NCBI GenBank assembly: GCA_944326315.1
Contig: CALVDP010000007.1
Coordinates: 1 to 63,959, forward strand
Origin: an uncultured Bacteroidales bacterium
GTDB taxonomy: Bacteria; Bacteroidota; Bacteroidia; Bacteroidales; UBA932
DNA: 63,959 bases
Direction: 5' to 3'
Numbering within the stretch: position 1 is the first letter of the stretch; each line of letters begins with the position of its first letter. A program made the translations under genes and the position numbers. The notes under the pieces were generated by a model. That model was given only the letters and a program-made list of their open reading frames with translations, was not told the origin of the DNA and did no database searches. Below are positions 25,655-35,559 of the stretch, piece after piece.

Positions 25655-26677
25655 CTATCTCATGAGGAAAGGATAGTGGTCGGTGTGTTTCAGGGCCATG
25701 CATGTCCCTCTTGCAACGGCACGGAGAGGGTCGTCGGCCACGTGGAACGGAATGTTGACCTTCTCCGAAAGCCTTTTGTCCAGGCCCCTGAGAAGTGCTC
25801 CGCCACCCGAGAGGTATATTCCCGTCTCCACGATATCGGCGTAAAGTTCCGGCGGAGTCTGCTCCAGAACATGGAGGACAGCCGCTTCTATCCTTGCTAT
25901 TGACTTGTCAAGGCAGTGAGCAATCTCCTGGTAGGTGATAGTGGCGTCTACCGGATGGGCTGTCATGAGGTTCGGACCTCTTACGAGGAAAGGCTCCGGC
26001 TCCACATCCAGGTCTGTCACTACTGAACCTACGGCTATCTTTATCTTTTCTGCGGTGATTTCTCCCACCTTGATGTTGTGCTGCTGCTTCAGATAATACT
26101 GTATGTCGCTTGTGAACACGTCTCCGGCCACCTTGATGCTGTTCTGCTGCACTATTCCGCCGAGAGAGATGACCGCGATCTCCGTGGTGCCGCCTCCGAT
26201 GTCCACCACCATGTTGCCTTTCGGCGCTTCCACGTCCATGCCGATACCGAGGGCAGCAGCCATCGGCTCGAATATAAGATACACGTCACGTCCGCCTGCG
26301 TGTTCGGCAGAATCGCGGACTGCCCTTATCTCCACTTCCGTACTTCCGGAAGGTATGCCTACCACAATCTTGAGGTTCGGGGCGAACAATGACCTTCTGC
26401 GGCTGTTCACTTCCTTTATGAAGCCCCTGATCATCATTTCCGCAGCATTGAAATCGGCTATCACGCCATCTTTCAGCGGCCTTATGGTCTTGATGCTCGG
26501 ATTCACCTTCTCATGCATCAGCTTGGCTTTCTGTCCGAGCGCTATCGGCTTTCCTGTATTGTTGTCTATGGCTATGATACTCGGCTCGTCCAGGACAATC
26601 TCGTCGTTCTGGAAAATCACTGTGTTGGCAGTGCCCAGGTCCATGGCAAGCTCTTGTGTCAAGAAAGAAAAACCCAT
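25655..26677 (-). CDS. mreB: Actin-like cell-shape protein MreB
   Basis: 340 residues with the actin fold. Motifs: AMDLGTANTVIF (phosphate 1, about 11-22), GNMVVDIGGGTTEIAVISLGG (phosphate 2, here in two parts near 155-174) and ETGIYLSGGGALLRGL (adenosine, near 285). It forms membrane-bound filaments that steer the elongasome. First gene of the operon mreB-mreC-mreD-mrdA-rodA. Confidence 0.97.
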   Translation of the reverse strand: MGFSFLTQELAMDLGTANTVIFQNDEIVLDEPSIIAIDNNTGKPIALGQKAKLMHEKVNPSIKTIRPLKDGVIADFNAAEMMIRGFIKEVNSRRRSLFAPNLKIVVGIPSGSTEVEIRAVRDSAEHAGGRDVYLIFEPMAAALGIGMDVEAPKGNMVVDIGGGTTEIAVISLGGIVQQNSIKVAGDVFTSDIQYYLKQQHNIKVGEITAEKIKIAVGSVVTDLDVEPEPFLVRGPNLMTAHPVDATITYQEIAHCLDKSIARIEAAVLHVLEQTPPELYADIVETGIYLSGGGALLRGLDKRLSEKVNIPFHVADDPLRAVARGTCMALKHTDHYPFLMR

Positions 26678-26714
26678 TTTCGATTTTCGAATTTATTGAT
26701 TTATAAATAACCTC

Positions 26715-26722
26715 CAAATTTA
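26715..26722 (-). promoter_or_regulatory. -7 box of the mreB operon
   Basis: TAAATTTG on the minus strand matches TAnnTTTG, 38 bases ahead of the mreB start. The expected -33 region contains no clear TTTG. The 102 bases between mreB and ispD must hold the start signals of both divergent units. Confidence 0.45.
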
Positions 26723-26779
26723 TGAAAAAAACTCGTAAATTGGATTTTATTTTAGTATTTTTAGAAAAATATTAGAAGT

Positions 26780-27481
26780 ATGACCAGAGACAAGTATCTG
26801 ATAATAGTGGCAGGCGGGAGCGGTACCAGGATGGGGGGCGGGCTGCCGAAGCAGTTCATGGAGATCAAAGGGAAATCCGTACTCCACCATTCCCTCTTGA
26901 AATTCGTTTCCGCGTTCCCGGACATAAAGGTCCTTACCGTCCTTCCTGACAACTGGAGAAAATACTGGACAGACTATTGCTACAGCCACAATGTGGGTGT
27001 AACCCAGAAATTGGTCAGCGGCGGCATCACCCGGTTCCACTCCGTGAAGAATGCTCTCGGGCATGTGCCTGACGGAGCCCTGGCAGCCGTCCATGACAGT
27101 GTCCGTCCGCTCTTTTCCGCGGATCTGGCAAGGCGGCTTTTCGTCGAAGCGGAGAGAAGTCCCGCCGTTGTTCCGGTCATACCTGTGACAGATACATTGA
27201 AAGTGCTGGAAAACAAGGTGGAAGGCGACGGATGCAGCCACCTTGTGCCGATACGGGGACGTGCTGCGGACAGAAGTGTCCTGTATGCTGCGCAGACCCC
27301 GCAGATATTCTGGTCAGAAGTCCTGAAAGAAGCTTACACTCAGCCGTATTCCACCTCTTTCACCGATGATGCGTCTGTAGTGGAAAGCATGGGGACACAG
27401 GCCGTATATCCGGAAGGAGAGAAATACAATATCAAGATTACTGTTCCGGATGACCTGGTGATAGCCAGGGCCTTGCTGTGA
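26780..27481 (+). CDS. ispD: 2-C-methyl-D-erythritol 4-phosphate cytidylyltransferase
   Basis: 233 residues. It couples CTP to methylerythritol phosphate in the non-mevalonate isoprenoid pathway, which supplies undecaprenyl carriers and quinones. Visible motifs: the CTP loop AGGSGTRMGGGLPKQF (about 11-26), VHDSVRPLFS near 105 and IPVTDTLK near 135, followed by AAQTPQIF. Length is normal for the family. It converges on the Lrp gene with a hairpin between. Confidence 0.95.
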   Translation: MTRDKYLIIVAGGSGTRMGGGLPKQFMEIKGKSVLHHSLLKFVSAFPDIKVLTVLPDNWRKYWTDYCYSHNVGVTQKLVSGGITRFHSVKNALGHVPDGALAAVHDSVRPLFSADLARRLFVEAERSPAVVPVIPVTDTLKVLENKVEGDGCSHLVPIRGRAADRSVLYAAQTPQIFWSEVLKEAYTQPYSTSFTDDASVVESMGTQAVYPEGEKYNIKITVPDDLVIARALL

Positions 27482-27482
27482 A

Positions 27483-27505
27483 CATGCCGGCGGATGCCCG
27501 GCATG
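27483..27505. terminator. Hairpin between convergent ispD and lrp
   Basis: CATGCCGG (27483-27490) pairs perfectly with CCGGCATG (27498-27505) over a seven-base loop, two bases after the ispD stop and five bases before the lrp end. No clear T tract follows, so it may be a weak shared terminator. Confidence 0.5.
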
Positions 27506-27509
27506 GGCG

Positions 27510-28034
27510 TCACTTCTGTGCCTGACCTTCCTTGTTCTTCCTGACGTTGGCGGAGAAGCTTGTATTCTGGTACTCCTTGACCCATACCTGGCGCTCGATA
27601 GCCTGGTCCAGGGAGATCTGGGTCTCTGTGGACTGGACGTACGGAATCTTCTGTATGGTGTTCACCAGTATCTCCATCAGGTGGTCATGGTTGAAACAGT
27701 ATATTTTCAGAAGCAGGGCATATTTGCCTGTCACGAAATGGCATTCCACTATTTCCGAGATTTTCTTGAACGCCTCGATGACTTCGGGATACTTGTTGGA
27801 TTCCGACAGGGACACGCTTACATACGCGCATACGTTCAGTCCGAGGGCCTGCGGCTTGACAAGAAGTCTGGACCCGGTGATGACACCGTTGGCTTCCAGT
27901 CGCTTAACCCTCTGGTGGATGGCTGCTCCCGACACGCCGCATTCGCGTGCTATCTCCAGGAACGGCATCCTTGCATTTTTCACAAGGAATGAAAGGATCT
28001 TCTGGTCGATCTGGTCAATGTGATAACTGTGCAT
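27510..28034 (-). CDS. Lrp/AsnC-family transcriptional regulator
   Basis: 174 residues. An N-terminal AsnC helix-turn-helix (IDQKILSFLVKNARMPFLEI, then CGVSGAAIHQRVKRLEANGVI, about 7-50) precedes a RAM/ACT-like effector domain (about 70-145). Lrp proteins form octamers and sense amino acids, often leucine or other branched-chain residues. A charged tail (NVRKNKEGQAQK) follows the RAM domain. It stands alone, so its targets are not indicated by context. Confidence 0.93.
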   Translation of the reverse strand: MHSYHIDQIDQKILSFLVKNARMPFLEIARECGVSGAAIHQRVKRLEANGVITGSRLLVKPQALGLNVCAYVSVSLSESNKYPEVIEAFKKISEIVECHFVTGKYALLLKIYCFNHDHLMEILVNTIQKIPYVQSTETQISLDQAIERQVWVKEYQNTSFSANVRKNKEGQAQK

Positions 28035-28154
28035 TTCCTATAACCTCTATAAATACCAGCCGCGAAGTTACAATAAAATTTTAAAAATGGCGCTGGAATT
28101 TGGAAAATGATTACAGTTTATAACATAATCGAGACCAAAAAGATTTTTTATATA

Positions 28155-30467
28155 TCATTTCCTGCGGTTTCGCTTACTCCTGGCCGTAGGCGTGCCTTCC
28201 TCTATGATCTTTTTGCAGTCCTCTTCCGTCAAGGCCTCCGCGTCAGTGCCTTTCGGTATCTTGTAATTGCTTCCTGAATACTTGATGTAAGGTCCGTAGT
28301 TGCCTGCAATCACCTGTATGCCGCTGTCTGTGAAGTCAGAGATGATCTGTTTCTCCGGTTTCCCGTCTTTCATGATCAGCTCCACGCACTGTTCCAGTGT
28401 CACGGAAGAAGGGTCTGTCCCGCGAGGAAGGGATATGTTCCTGTCCCCGTATTTGATGTACGGGCCGAATCGTCCTTTGGTGGCAAGGATGTCAATGCCT
28501 TCATATTGCCCGACGGTGCGCGGCAGCCTGAACAGTTTGAGCGCGTCTTCCAGCGTGATGCTTTCGATGAGCTGTCCAGGGGCGAGGCTGGCGTACTGCC
28601 TGTGTTCTCCTTCCCCTTTCTGTATGTAAGGCCCGTATTGTCCGTATCTTGCCACAAGCGGCTGTCCGTCTGAAGGATCGACGCCAAGATCCCTGCTCAC
28701 ATGGCTGTATTCCTTGTTGTTGAGGGTCTCTTCCACTTTCTCGTGGAACGGCGTGTAGAAAGCCCTGATGAGGTCTTCCCACTTCATGTCTCCCGCGGCT
28801 ATCTGGTCAAACTCCTTCTCGACGTTGGCCGTGAATTCGTAGTCGAGGATAGTCTTGAACTTGTCTACAAGGAAATCCGTCACTATCATGCCTATTTCCT
28901 GCGGGAAAAGACGCCCTTTCTCTGCCCCGACGGTCTCGATACGCTCCACCGGTACTATGGTCTTGTCCTTCAGTACATAGTCAGTGACCTTGACCTTTTC
29001 ACCCTCCTTGTTGCCTTCGACAAGGTAACCACGGCCTTTTGTGAGTGTGGCGATGGTCGGGCCGTAAGTGGACGGCCTTCCGATGCCGAGCTCTTCCATT
29101 TTCCTTACCAATGTGCCCTGGGAGTATCTGGAAGGGGGAGCGGTGAACTTGCAGATGGCCGATATGCCGCGCTCCTCCATCACTTCTCCCGTCTTGAGTA
29201 CCGGGAGGATGACTTCTTCGGTATCCGTCCCGTCTTCGGCGCTGTCCATCGTGTTGTACAGCTTCATGAAGCCGTCGAAAAGTATTTCCGTGGACTGTGC
29301 GGAGAAATTCTCTTTAATATTGTCTCCCCCTATATTGATGTCGGTCTTCAGTATCCGTGCGTCGGACATCTGTGACGCGACAGTCCTCTTCCAGATCAAG
29401 TCATACAGCTTCTTTTCCTGCGGGGTTCCGGGTATGGAAGTGTTGCTGATGAATGTCGGCCTGATGGCTTCATGTGCTTCCTGAGCCCCCTTGCTTCTGG
29501 TCTTGTACTGCCTCGGCCTTGAATATTCTTCTCCGAAATTCTCAATGATATATTCCTTGGACGTGTTTATGGCAAGGGATGAGAGGTTGGTGGAGTCGGT
29601 ACGCATGTAGGTGATGTATCCCGATTCGTACAGAGCCTGTGCTACGCTCATGGTCTGGCTGACGGAGAAGCGGAGCCTTCTCGCGGCTTCCTGCTGCAGG
29701 GTGGATGTCGTGAACGGGGCTGCAGGCGACCTTGTCCCCTCCTTCTTGTCGATGCCTGTTATCGAGAATATCGTGGAAGTGCATCCCGAAAGGAATTCCC
29801 TGGCTTCTTCCGCAGTCTTGAACCTCTTGTCCAGAGATGCCTTGACCGTCACGTTTGCCGGAAGGCTTGCCGGATGGAACATGGCTTCTGTCCTGAAGTA
29901 CTGTTCTTTCCTGAAGCCGATAATCTCTTTCTCCCTGTCCACCACGAGCCTCAATGCCACTGATTGCACACGGCCGGCAGACAGCTTCGGCTGAATCTTC
30001 CTCCACAGGATAGGAGAGAGCTCGAAGCCCACAAGCCTGTCGAGTACACGCCTGGCCTGCTGGGCGTCCACGAGGTCCATGTCGATATCCCTCGGATTCT
30101 TGATGGCGTTCTGTATCGCGTCCTTGGTTATCTCGTGGAATACTATCCTGCGGGTATTTTCCTTGTTCAGTCCGAGTGTCTCGAACAGATGCCATGATAT
30201 GGCTTCCCCTTCACGGTCCTCATCGGATGCAAGCCAGACTATGGATGCATCTTTTGCCGCTTTCCTGAGTTCCGCCACCAGCGCCTTCTTGTCGGCAGGT
30301 ATTTCGTACTCCGGCCTGAAGCCGTTCTCTATGTCTATGCTCAGCTTGCTCTTGCTCAGGTCGCGTATGTGTCCCTTGCTTGACTTGACATTGAAATCAT
30401 CTCCCAGGAATTTCTGTATTGTCTTTGCCTTTTCAGGGGACTCGACGATGACTAGATTATCTTTCAT
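28155..30467 (-). CDS. topA: DNA topoisomerase I
   Basis: 770 residues, type IA. The Toprim domain opens the protein (LVIVESPEKAKTIQKFLG, then SDEDREGEAISWH near 80). The catalytic tyrosine is in GYITYMRTDST near 289, and SAGRVQSVALRLVVDRE lies near 167. The C-terminus has no zinc fingers; instead there are short repeats (GRFGPYIKYGDRNISLPRG and YGPYIKYSGSNYKIPKG) typical of Bacteroidota TopA. It relaxes negative supercoils. The tail is Arg/Lys rich. Confidence 0.96.
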   Translation of the reverse strand: MKDNLVIVESPEKAKTIQKFLGDDFNVKSSKGHIRDLSKSKLSIDIENGFRPEYEIPADKKALVAELRKAAKDASIVWLASDEDREGEAISWHLFETLGLNKENTRRIVFHEITKDAIQNAIKNPRDIDMDLVDAQQARRVLDRLVGFELSPILWRKIQPKLSAGRVQSVALRLVVDREKEIIGFRKEQYFRTEAMFHPASLPANVTVKASLDKRFKTAEEAREFLSGCTSTIFSITGIDKKEGTRSPAAPFTTSTLQQEAARRLRFSVSQTMSVAQALYESGYITYMRTDSTNLSSLAINTSKEYIIENFGEEYSRPRQYKTRSKGAQEAHEAIRPTFISNTSIPGTPQEKKLYDLIWKRTVASQMSDARILKTDINIGGDNIKENFSAQSTEILFDGFMKLYNTMDSAEDGTDTEEVILPVLKTGEVMEERGISAICKFTAPPSRYSQGTLVRKMEELGIGRPSTYGPTIATLTKGRGYLVEGNKEGEKVKVTDYVLKDKTIVPVERIETVGAEKGRLFPQEIGMIVTDFLVDKFKTILDYEFTANVEKEFDQIAAGDMKWEDLIRAFYTPFHEKVEETLNNKEYSHVSRDLGVDPSDGQPLVARYGQYGPYIQKGEGEHRQYASLAPGQLIESITLEDALKLFRLPRTVGQYEGIDILATKGRFGPYIKYGDRNISLPRGTDPSSVTLEQCVELIMKDGKPEKQIISDFTDSGIQVIAGNYGPYIKYSGSNYKIPKGTDAEALTEEDCKKIIEEGTPTARSKRNRRK

Positions 30468-30797
30468 ATTGTTCTCTTTTTCAGCAACGGGACTGCAAAG
30501 TAAGTCAGAAACGGAATAAATTTCAAATTTTTGTTTATAGTTTGACGGAATTTCCGTTTTTCATGTATTAACATGTTGAAAAAATGTGTTTTTTGCACAA
30601 AACCCGTTGGAAAAATGTGATAGCACGACGAAAATATAAAGAATATGGTAGTAGAAATCAATTGAGACATCATGTCCGCCCTGCTTGAATGGAAGTCCGG
30701 AAATATAATTTGCAAAAAGTTCACAAGTTTGTGGTCCACAACTTTGTGAACTTTTGTTTTTATTGGTATCCTCGCATTGACAAGGAATTGATAGATA

Positions 30798-30994
30798 ACG
30801 TGAATTCGATGAAATGAAAGGAATGAATTTCAGAGAATTACCTCTATAGAGGACGAAGTCCGGCGTAAGTTCTCCCCTACGCAGGGGAGAATTTAAGAGG
30901 GGTGACACGAAAAAGGAAAGGGATTTCGAAGAAATCGTAACGTCAGTTCGACGGAATCTCTGATACTGAACAGAATAATTCGTCGAACTGACGT
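30798..30994 (+). mobile_element. MITE-like repeat, copy 4 (197 bp)
   Basis: Same length as copy 1 and differing at only a few bases. It is flanked by a perfect 6-bp duplication TAGATA (30792-30797 and 30995-31000). It contains the CCTCTATAGAGG palindrome, the TTCTCCCC/GGGGAGAA hairpin and the right-hand 16-bp inverted repeat. It sits in the 718-base gap between divergent topA and the PBP1A gene. The rest of that gap holds an A/T-rich stretch next to topA and the PBP1A promoter; I see no gene in it. Confidence 0.85.
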
Positions 30995-31099
30995 TAGATA
31001 AGACAGGAGACGGGATATTTCTTGCGGATCCCGTATTCAGACTATGGCTCCGGTCCGAATACCCTTTATAGAAAAAGCCTGTGAAGGTATTTCAGGATA

Positions 31100-31133
31100 A
31101 TTGCAATATCTTGGAAATTGTTTGCTATTTTTG
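31100..31133 (+). promoter_or_regulatory. Promoter of the PBP1A-ddl-prmC operon
   Basis: -7 box TATTTTTG (31126-31133) with ATTG at 31100-31103, spacing 22. Transcription would start near 31140, 46 bases before the ATG. The promoter lies downstream of MITE copy 4, so that copy is outside the transcript. Confidence 0.6.
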
Positions 31134-31185
31134 CAGTTTTCCGACAGGTTAGGTCGGGGATTTTATCTCCAAAACAAGGACAGGA

Positions 31186-33531
31186 ATGAAGGAAATTACA
31201 AAGAAAAGGATAATCAGATGGTTCTGGATATTGCTTCTGGTGCCGATAGCATGTTTCATATTGCTTGTTCTGGCTGTATGGGCCTTCGCCGACATACCGT
31301 CGTTCGAAGAACTGGAAAATCCGGAGAGCAAGCTTGCGACGCAGGTCATAGCCGAGGACGGCGAGATCCTGACCACCTTCCATATCGAGAACAGGTCGTA
31401 TGTCAGCTTCGAGGAGCTGTCGCCTTATCTTATAGAGGCGGCTGTGGCTACCGAGGACGCCAGGTTTTATTCGCATTCCGGAATAGATTTCCAGAGTCTT
31501 GCCAGGGTGTTGGTCAAGACATTGCTGCTGAATGATTCCAGCCAGGGAGGAGGCAGCACCATCACGCAGCAGCTGGCCAAGACCCTTTATCCGAGAGATA
31601 ACATCAGGGGAAGTTTCCCTGGGGCAAGGCAGATGAAGATGGTGTGGATCAAGCTGAAGGAATGGATTACCGCAGTCAAGCTTGAACGCAACTACACCAA
31701 GAACGAGATCCTGACGATGTACATGAACGCTGTCTTCTTCGGCAGCAACGCCTACGGCATCAAGACGGCATCCCAGACGTTCTTCTCCAAAAATCCGTCA
31801 GAACTTACGGCGGAGGAAAGCGCGATGCTGGTCGGGATGGTGAACAAGCCTACCCGCTACAACCCTGTACTCAATCCAGACAAGGCTCTCGGACGCCGCA
31901 ACTTCGTCTTAGGGCAGATGTCCAAGGCCGGATACCTTACCCGGGAGGAGGCTGATTCCCTTTGCGCCCTGCCTGTGACCCTCGCATATCATGTGCTGGA
32001 CCACAATACAGGACTCGCGCCGTATTTCAGGGACATGCTCCGGAGGACCATGAATGCCACGCAGCCGAAGCGCTCGTCATACAGTATATACGAGGACTAT
32101 AAGGTCGATTCCCTCCAGTGGGCGGACAATGACCTTTACGGGTGGCTGAACAAGAACAAGAAGGCGGACGGCACGTCTTACAGTCTGGACAAGGACGGGC
32201 TGAGGATCTATACGACCATCAACTACAAGATGCAGAAATATGCGGAGGAAGCCGTGGCCGAACATCTCGGACTTGACCTGCAGAAAAGCTTCTGGAGGGA
32301 TCTGAGGAACAAGCGCCGCAAGCCTTTCTCCAATGATGTGGACCAGGCTACGATAGACAGGGTGATGTCACAGGCGAGGCGGTGGAGCGACAGATACAGG
32401 ATGATGAAGGCCAGGGGTGCGTCGGCTCAGGAGATTGCGGCCAGCTTCAGCGAGCCTGTGGAAATGAGGGTGTTTTCATGGGACGGGAAAGGCTATGTGG
32501 ACACTCTGATGACTCCGGATGATTCAATAAGGTATTACAAGTCATACCTTCGTGCCGGATTCATGGCAATCGAGCCGGAAACGGGCCATGTCAAGGCATA
32601 TGTCGGCGGTCCGGACTACCGCTATTTCAAGTATGACAATGTCCGTCAGGGAAAAAGACAGGTCGGCTCCACGATCAAGCCGTTCCTTTATACTCTTGCG
32701 ATGCAGGAAGGCATGACACCTTGCGACCAGGTGGTGAATGTGCCGCAGACATTCCTTGTCGGAGACGGATCCTGGACTCCGCAGAGTACTGACAGTGACG
32801 AGTGGATCGGGCAGACAGTCACACTGAAGTGGGGTCTGACCAAGAGCAGCAACAATATATCCGCCTATCTGATGAAGCAGTTCGGCCCTCATGCCATGGC
32901 CGAGATGATGCGCAAAATGGGAATAGGAAGCCATATCGAGGAAGTGCCGTCCCTTTGCGTAGGCCCGGCGGATCTCTCTCTATATGAAATGGTTTCGGCA
33001 TACAATACCTTCCCGTCACGGGGCGTATATGTGGAGCCGTTGTTCGTGACGCGGATAGAGGACAATATGGGAAATCTCCTTGCCGAGTTCAGCAACGACA
33101 AGCGTGAAGCCATCAGCGAACAGACGGCATTCCTTATGGCAAACCTGATGCAGGGCGTGGTCACAGGCGGCACGGCTGTAAGGCTGAGGTACAAATATCA
33201 TCTCATGGGCGAGATTGCCGGCAAGACCGGAACGACCAACGACCAGGCCGATGGTTGGTTTATCGGCTACACACCTGCGTTGACGGCGGGTGTATGGGTC
33301 GGAGCAGAGGACCGGCAGGTGCATTTTGAATCGCTTGCGCTGGGACAGGGGTCCAATATGGCGCTTCCAATATGGGGCATTTTCATGAACAAGGTCATAG
33401 AGGACGGTACTTTGGGCATTACCGGGGACGAAAAATTCATGGCTCCCGCAGGTATGCACCTGAACCTGGATTGTGACGGCAGCGACGCCGATATTGTCTC
33501 TTCTGGCGGGAAAGACGATTTTTTTGATTGA
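31186..33531 (+). CDS. mrcA: Bifunctional penicillin-binding protein 1A
   Basis: 781 residues. A short cytoplasmic tail and one membrane helix (about 10-30) lead to a GT51 glycosyltransferase domain (ATEDARFYSHSGIDFQSLAR near 88, with the catalytic Glu; QGGSTITQQLAKTLYP near 121) and a transpeptidase domain with the nucleophile in VGSTIKPFLYTLAM near 492, the KSSNNISAYL motif near 550 and KTGTTNDQADGWF near 680. It polymerises and cross-links peptidoglycan. Ddl follows after one base. Confidence 0.95.
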   Translation: MKEITKKRIIRWFWILLLVPIACFILLVLAVWAFADIPSFEELENPESKLATQVIAEDGEILTTFHIENRSYVSFEELSPYLIEAAVATEDARFYSHSGIDFQSLARVLVKTLLLNDSSQGGGSTITQQLAKTLYPRDNIRGSFPGARQMKMVWIKLKEWITAVKLERNYTKNEILTMYMNAVFFGSNAYGIKTASQTFFSKNPSELTAEESAMLVGMVNKPTRYNPVLNPDKALGRRNFVLGQMSKAGYLTREEADSLCALPVTLAYHVLDHNTGLAPYFRDMLRRTMNATQPKRSSYSIYEDYKVDSLQWADNDLYGWLNKNKKADGTSYSLDKDGLRIYTTINYKMQKYAEEAVAEHLGLDLQKSFWRDLRNKRRKPFSNDVDQATIDRVMSQARRWSDRYRMMKARGASAQEIAASFSEPVEMRVFSWDGKGYVDTLMTPDDSIRYYKSYLRAGFMAIEPETGHVKAYVGGPDYRYFKYDNVRQGKRQVGSTIKPFLYTLAMQEGMTPCDQVVNVPQTFLVGDGSWTPQSTDSDEWIGQTVTLKWGLTKSSNNISAYLMKQFGPHAMAEMMRKMGIGSHIEEVPSLCVGPADLSLYEMVSAYNTFPSRGVYVEPLFVTRIEDNMGNLLAEFSNDKREAISEQTAFLMANLMQGVVTGGTAVRLRYKYHLMGEIAGKTGTTNDQADGWFIGYTPALTAGVWVGAEDRQVHFESLALGQGSNMALPIWGIFMNKVIEDGTLGITGDEKFMAPAGMHLNLDCDGSDADIVSSGGKDDFFD

Positions 33532-33532
33532 T

Positions 33533-34549
33533 ATGGACAAGTACAGTACAATTGCAGTGATTTATGGCAGTGATTCTTCCGAATGGGAGATATCCTGCCG
33601 CAGCGGGGAATTCACTTCTTCACGCATTGACGGGACTAGATACGGGGTATATGAGATTTTTGCCCGTTTCGGGCACTGGTCCCTTGTAGCGTACAGGAAA
33701 AAGAACTCAGTCAGGACAATATTGCCGGAAGGAAGCCGTCCGGAAATAGACAAGACAGATTTTTCCGTGACAGTGGACGGAGAGAAGATCAAGTTTGACT
33801 TCGCATATATAATGCAGCACGGCACTCCCGGAGAAAACGGCCTGATGCAAGGCTATCTTGAAATGCTCGGCGTGCCTTTCAGCAGCTGCAGCGCCTTCGT
33901 GTCCACCATCACGTTCGACAAGTTCACATGCAAGAATTATCTCAGGGATGTGGATTTCGTGAAATGTGCGGATGATGTGTTCATCAGGCAGGGCGAGTTG
34001 ACTCCGGACCTGCGTGACAAGGTGATCGGCCGGCTGGGCCTGCCGCTTTTCGTGAAGCCGACGGACGGAGGGTCAAGCTTCGGGGTGGTGAAGGTCAAGA
34101 AAGCGGAAGATTTTGACGATGCAGTCAAATTCGCCTTTTCCGAAGGGAAGATGATAATAGCCGAACGCTATATTCCGGGAAGAGAGCTTACCGATGCCGT
34201 GTATTTCAACGGCAAGGAGGTAGTGGCCCTTCCGGTCATCGAGATAGTGACTGACCATGAATTTTTCGACTACGATGCCAAATACAACGGCTGCAGCGAA
34301 GAGATTTGTCCGGCACGTATTCCTGACAGCCTGACCGCAAGCATCCAGGAGGCGTCGGTGAAGATTTACCGCAGACTGGGATGTTCCGGTCTTGTGAGAG
34401 TGGACTACATCCTTTCCGGAGAAGATCTTTATTTCCTGGAGATCAATACTATACCTGGCATGACAAGCGCATCTCTCGTGCCCAAGATGGTCAGGGCGGC
34501 CGGTCTTGACATCACGGATTTCCTGACAGAAATAATAGAGAACAGCTGA
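33533..34549 (+). CDS. ddl: D-alanine--D-alanine ligase
   Basis: 338 residues from the ATG at 33533, one base after the PBP1A stop; an upstream in-frame start would lie inside that gene. An ATP-grasp ligase: QHGTPGENGLMQGYLEMLG near 90, FVKPTDGGSSFGVVKV near 165, ERYIPGRELTDAV near 205 and the metal-binding EINTIPGMTSASLVPKM near 302. It makes the D-Ala-D-Ala end of the peptidoglycan stem. Its place directly behind a PBP gene fits wall synthesis. prmC overlaps its end by one base. Confidence 0.95.
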   Translation: MDKYSTIAVIYGSDSSEWEISCRSGEFTSSRIDGTRYGVYEIFARFGHWSLVAYRKKNSVRTILPEGSRPEIDKTDFSVTVDGEKIKFDFAYIMQHGTPGENGLMQGYLEMLGVPFSSCSAFVSTITFDKFTCKNYLRDVDFVKCADDVFIRQGELTPDLRDKVIGRLGLPLFVKPTDGGSSFGVVKVKKAEDFDDAVKFAFSEGKMIIAERYIPGRELTDAVYFNGKEVVALPVIEIVTDHEFFDYDAKYNGCSEEICPARIPDSLTASIQEASVKIYRRLGCSGLVRVDYILSGEDLYFLEINTIPGMTSASLVPKMVRAAGLDITDFLTEIIENS

Positions 34550-35418
34550 TGCTTTTGCGTGAGTTTGCCGCAGAGGCGACAGAAAGGCTTGCTGTGCTGT
34601 ATGGGGAACGTGAGGCCAGATCAATTGCACTTTTCCTGTGCGAATCTGTCCTCGGAATACCCGGGTACACCTGTGTTATAGAGCCTGATACGGAGATTGA
34701 TCCGGAAAAACAGAAAAGTTTGATGGAATGTCTGGCAAGGCTTTGCGCTTATGAGCCTCTTCAGTACATCCTTGGCCGGACTGAGTTTTGCGGACTGGAG
34801 TTCAATGTGTCTCCGGCTGTGCTCATACCACGCCCGGAAACGGAGTTGCTGTGTCGTCTTGTTATTGACAAGGCCAGGCATTCATGTCCTGCGTCCCCGG
34901 CGATCCTGGACCTGTGTACCGGATCCGGCTGCATAGCATGGACCCTGGCGCACTATATACCCGGCTCTTCTGTCACCGCTGCGGACTTTTCGCATGAGGC
35001 TCTCGAAGTGGCTTCCTCCCAGGATATTGAAGGCAGCCGTCCGGAGTTCATGGAAATGGATGTGCTCGGCCCGGCTTCCAGAATCAGGGAATGTCTCGGA
35101 GAGAGGAAATTCGATATAGTGGTGAGCAATCCTCCGTATGTTACCGAGTCAGAGAAGAGCCTCATGTGTCGCAATGTGCTTGACTATGAGCCTGGAACGG
35201 CTCTTTTTGTCCCTGACTGTGACCCGCTTCTTTTCTACAGGGCAGTCGCGGATATTTCCTGGTCATATCTTGTTCCAGGCGGCCTCGGAGCTGTGGAGAT
35301 AAATGAAAGATACGGTGAAGCGACAAAAGCCGTTTTTTCAGAGCGGGGGTTTTCCAATGTGACTGTGATTCAGGATCTTTCCGGCCGAGACAGGTTTGTC
35401 TTTTTCAACATGCCGTGA
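34549..35418 (+). CDS. prmC: Release factor glutamine methyltransferase PrmC
   Basis: 289 residues. It methylates the GGQ glutamine of RF1 and RF2 using SAM. An N-terminal helical domain (about 1-75) binds the release factor; PLQYILGRTEFCGLEF near 67 is family-specific. The Rossmann part has the SAM loop ILDLCTGSGCIAWTLA near 119 and the catalytic VSNPPYVTESE near 192. The gene for RF1 is not adjacent. It overlaps ddl by one base and so belongs to the same operon. Confidence 0.94.
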   Translation: MLLREFAAEATERLAVLYGEREARSIALFLCESVLGIPGYTCVIEPDTEIDPEKQKSLMECLARLCAYEPLQYILGRTEFCGLEFNVSPAVLIPRPETELLCRLVIDKARHSCPASPAILDLCTGSGCIAWTLAHYIPGSSVTAADFSHEALEVASSQDIEGSRPEFMEMDVLGPASRIRECLGERKFDIVVSNPPYVTESEKSLMCRNVLDYEPGTALFVPDCDPLLFYRAVADISWSYLVPGGLGAVEINERYGEATKAVFSERGFSNVTVIQDLSGRDRFVFFNMP

Positions 35419-35559
35419 CTTGTGCGCACGGGTATTCCCGTCATTCCCCTTCAGAGACCGTTCCTGCATGCGTACAGCCGTTTTTTCCTGATTAAACGCT
35501 TATTCTTTGCCAAAACGGATAGCATTTGCTCTCTTTGTCGGAAAAAAAGGAGAGCAGCC

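Noticed and set aside
27532-28023. A plus-strand frame opposite the Lrp gene
   Set aside because: The minus-strand frame has a complete AsnC helix-turn-helix and RAM domain.
35520-35528. TAGCATTTG as a promoter for the lipoprotein gene
   Set aside because: The spacing inside the box is one base too long, and the nearby TTTG is only 11 bases away, so the match to a Bacteroidota promoter is poor.
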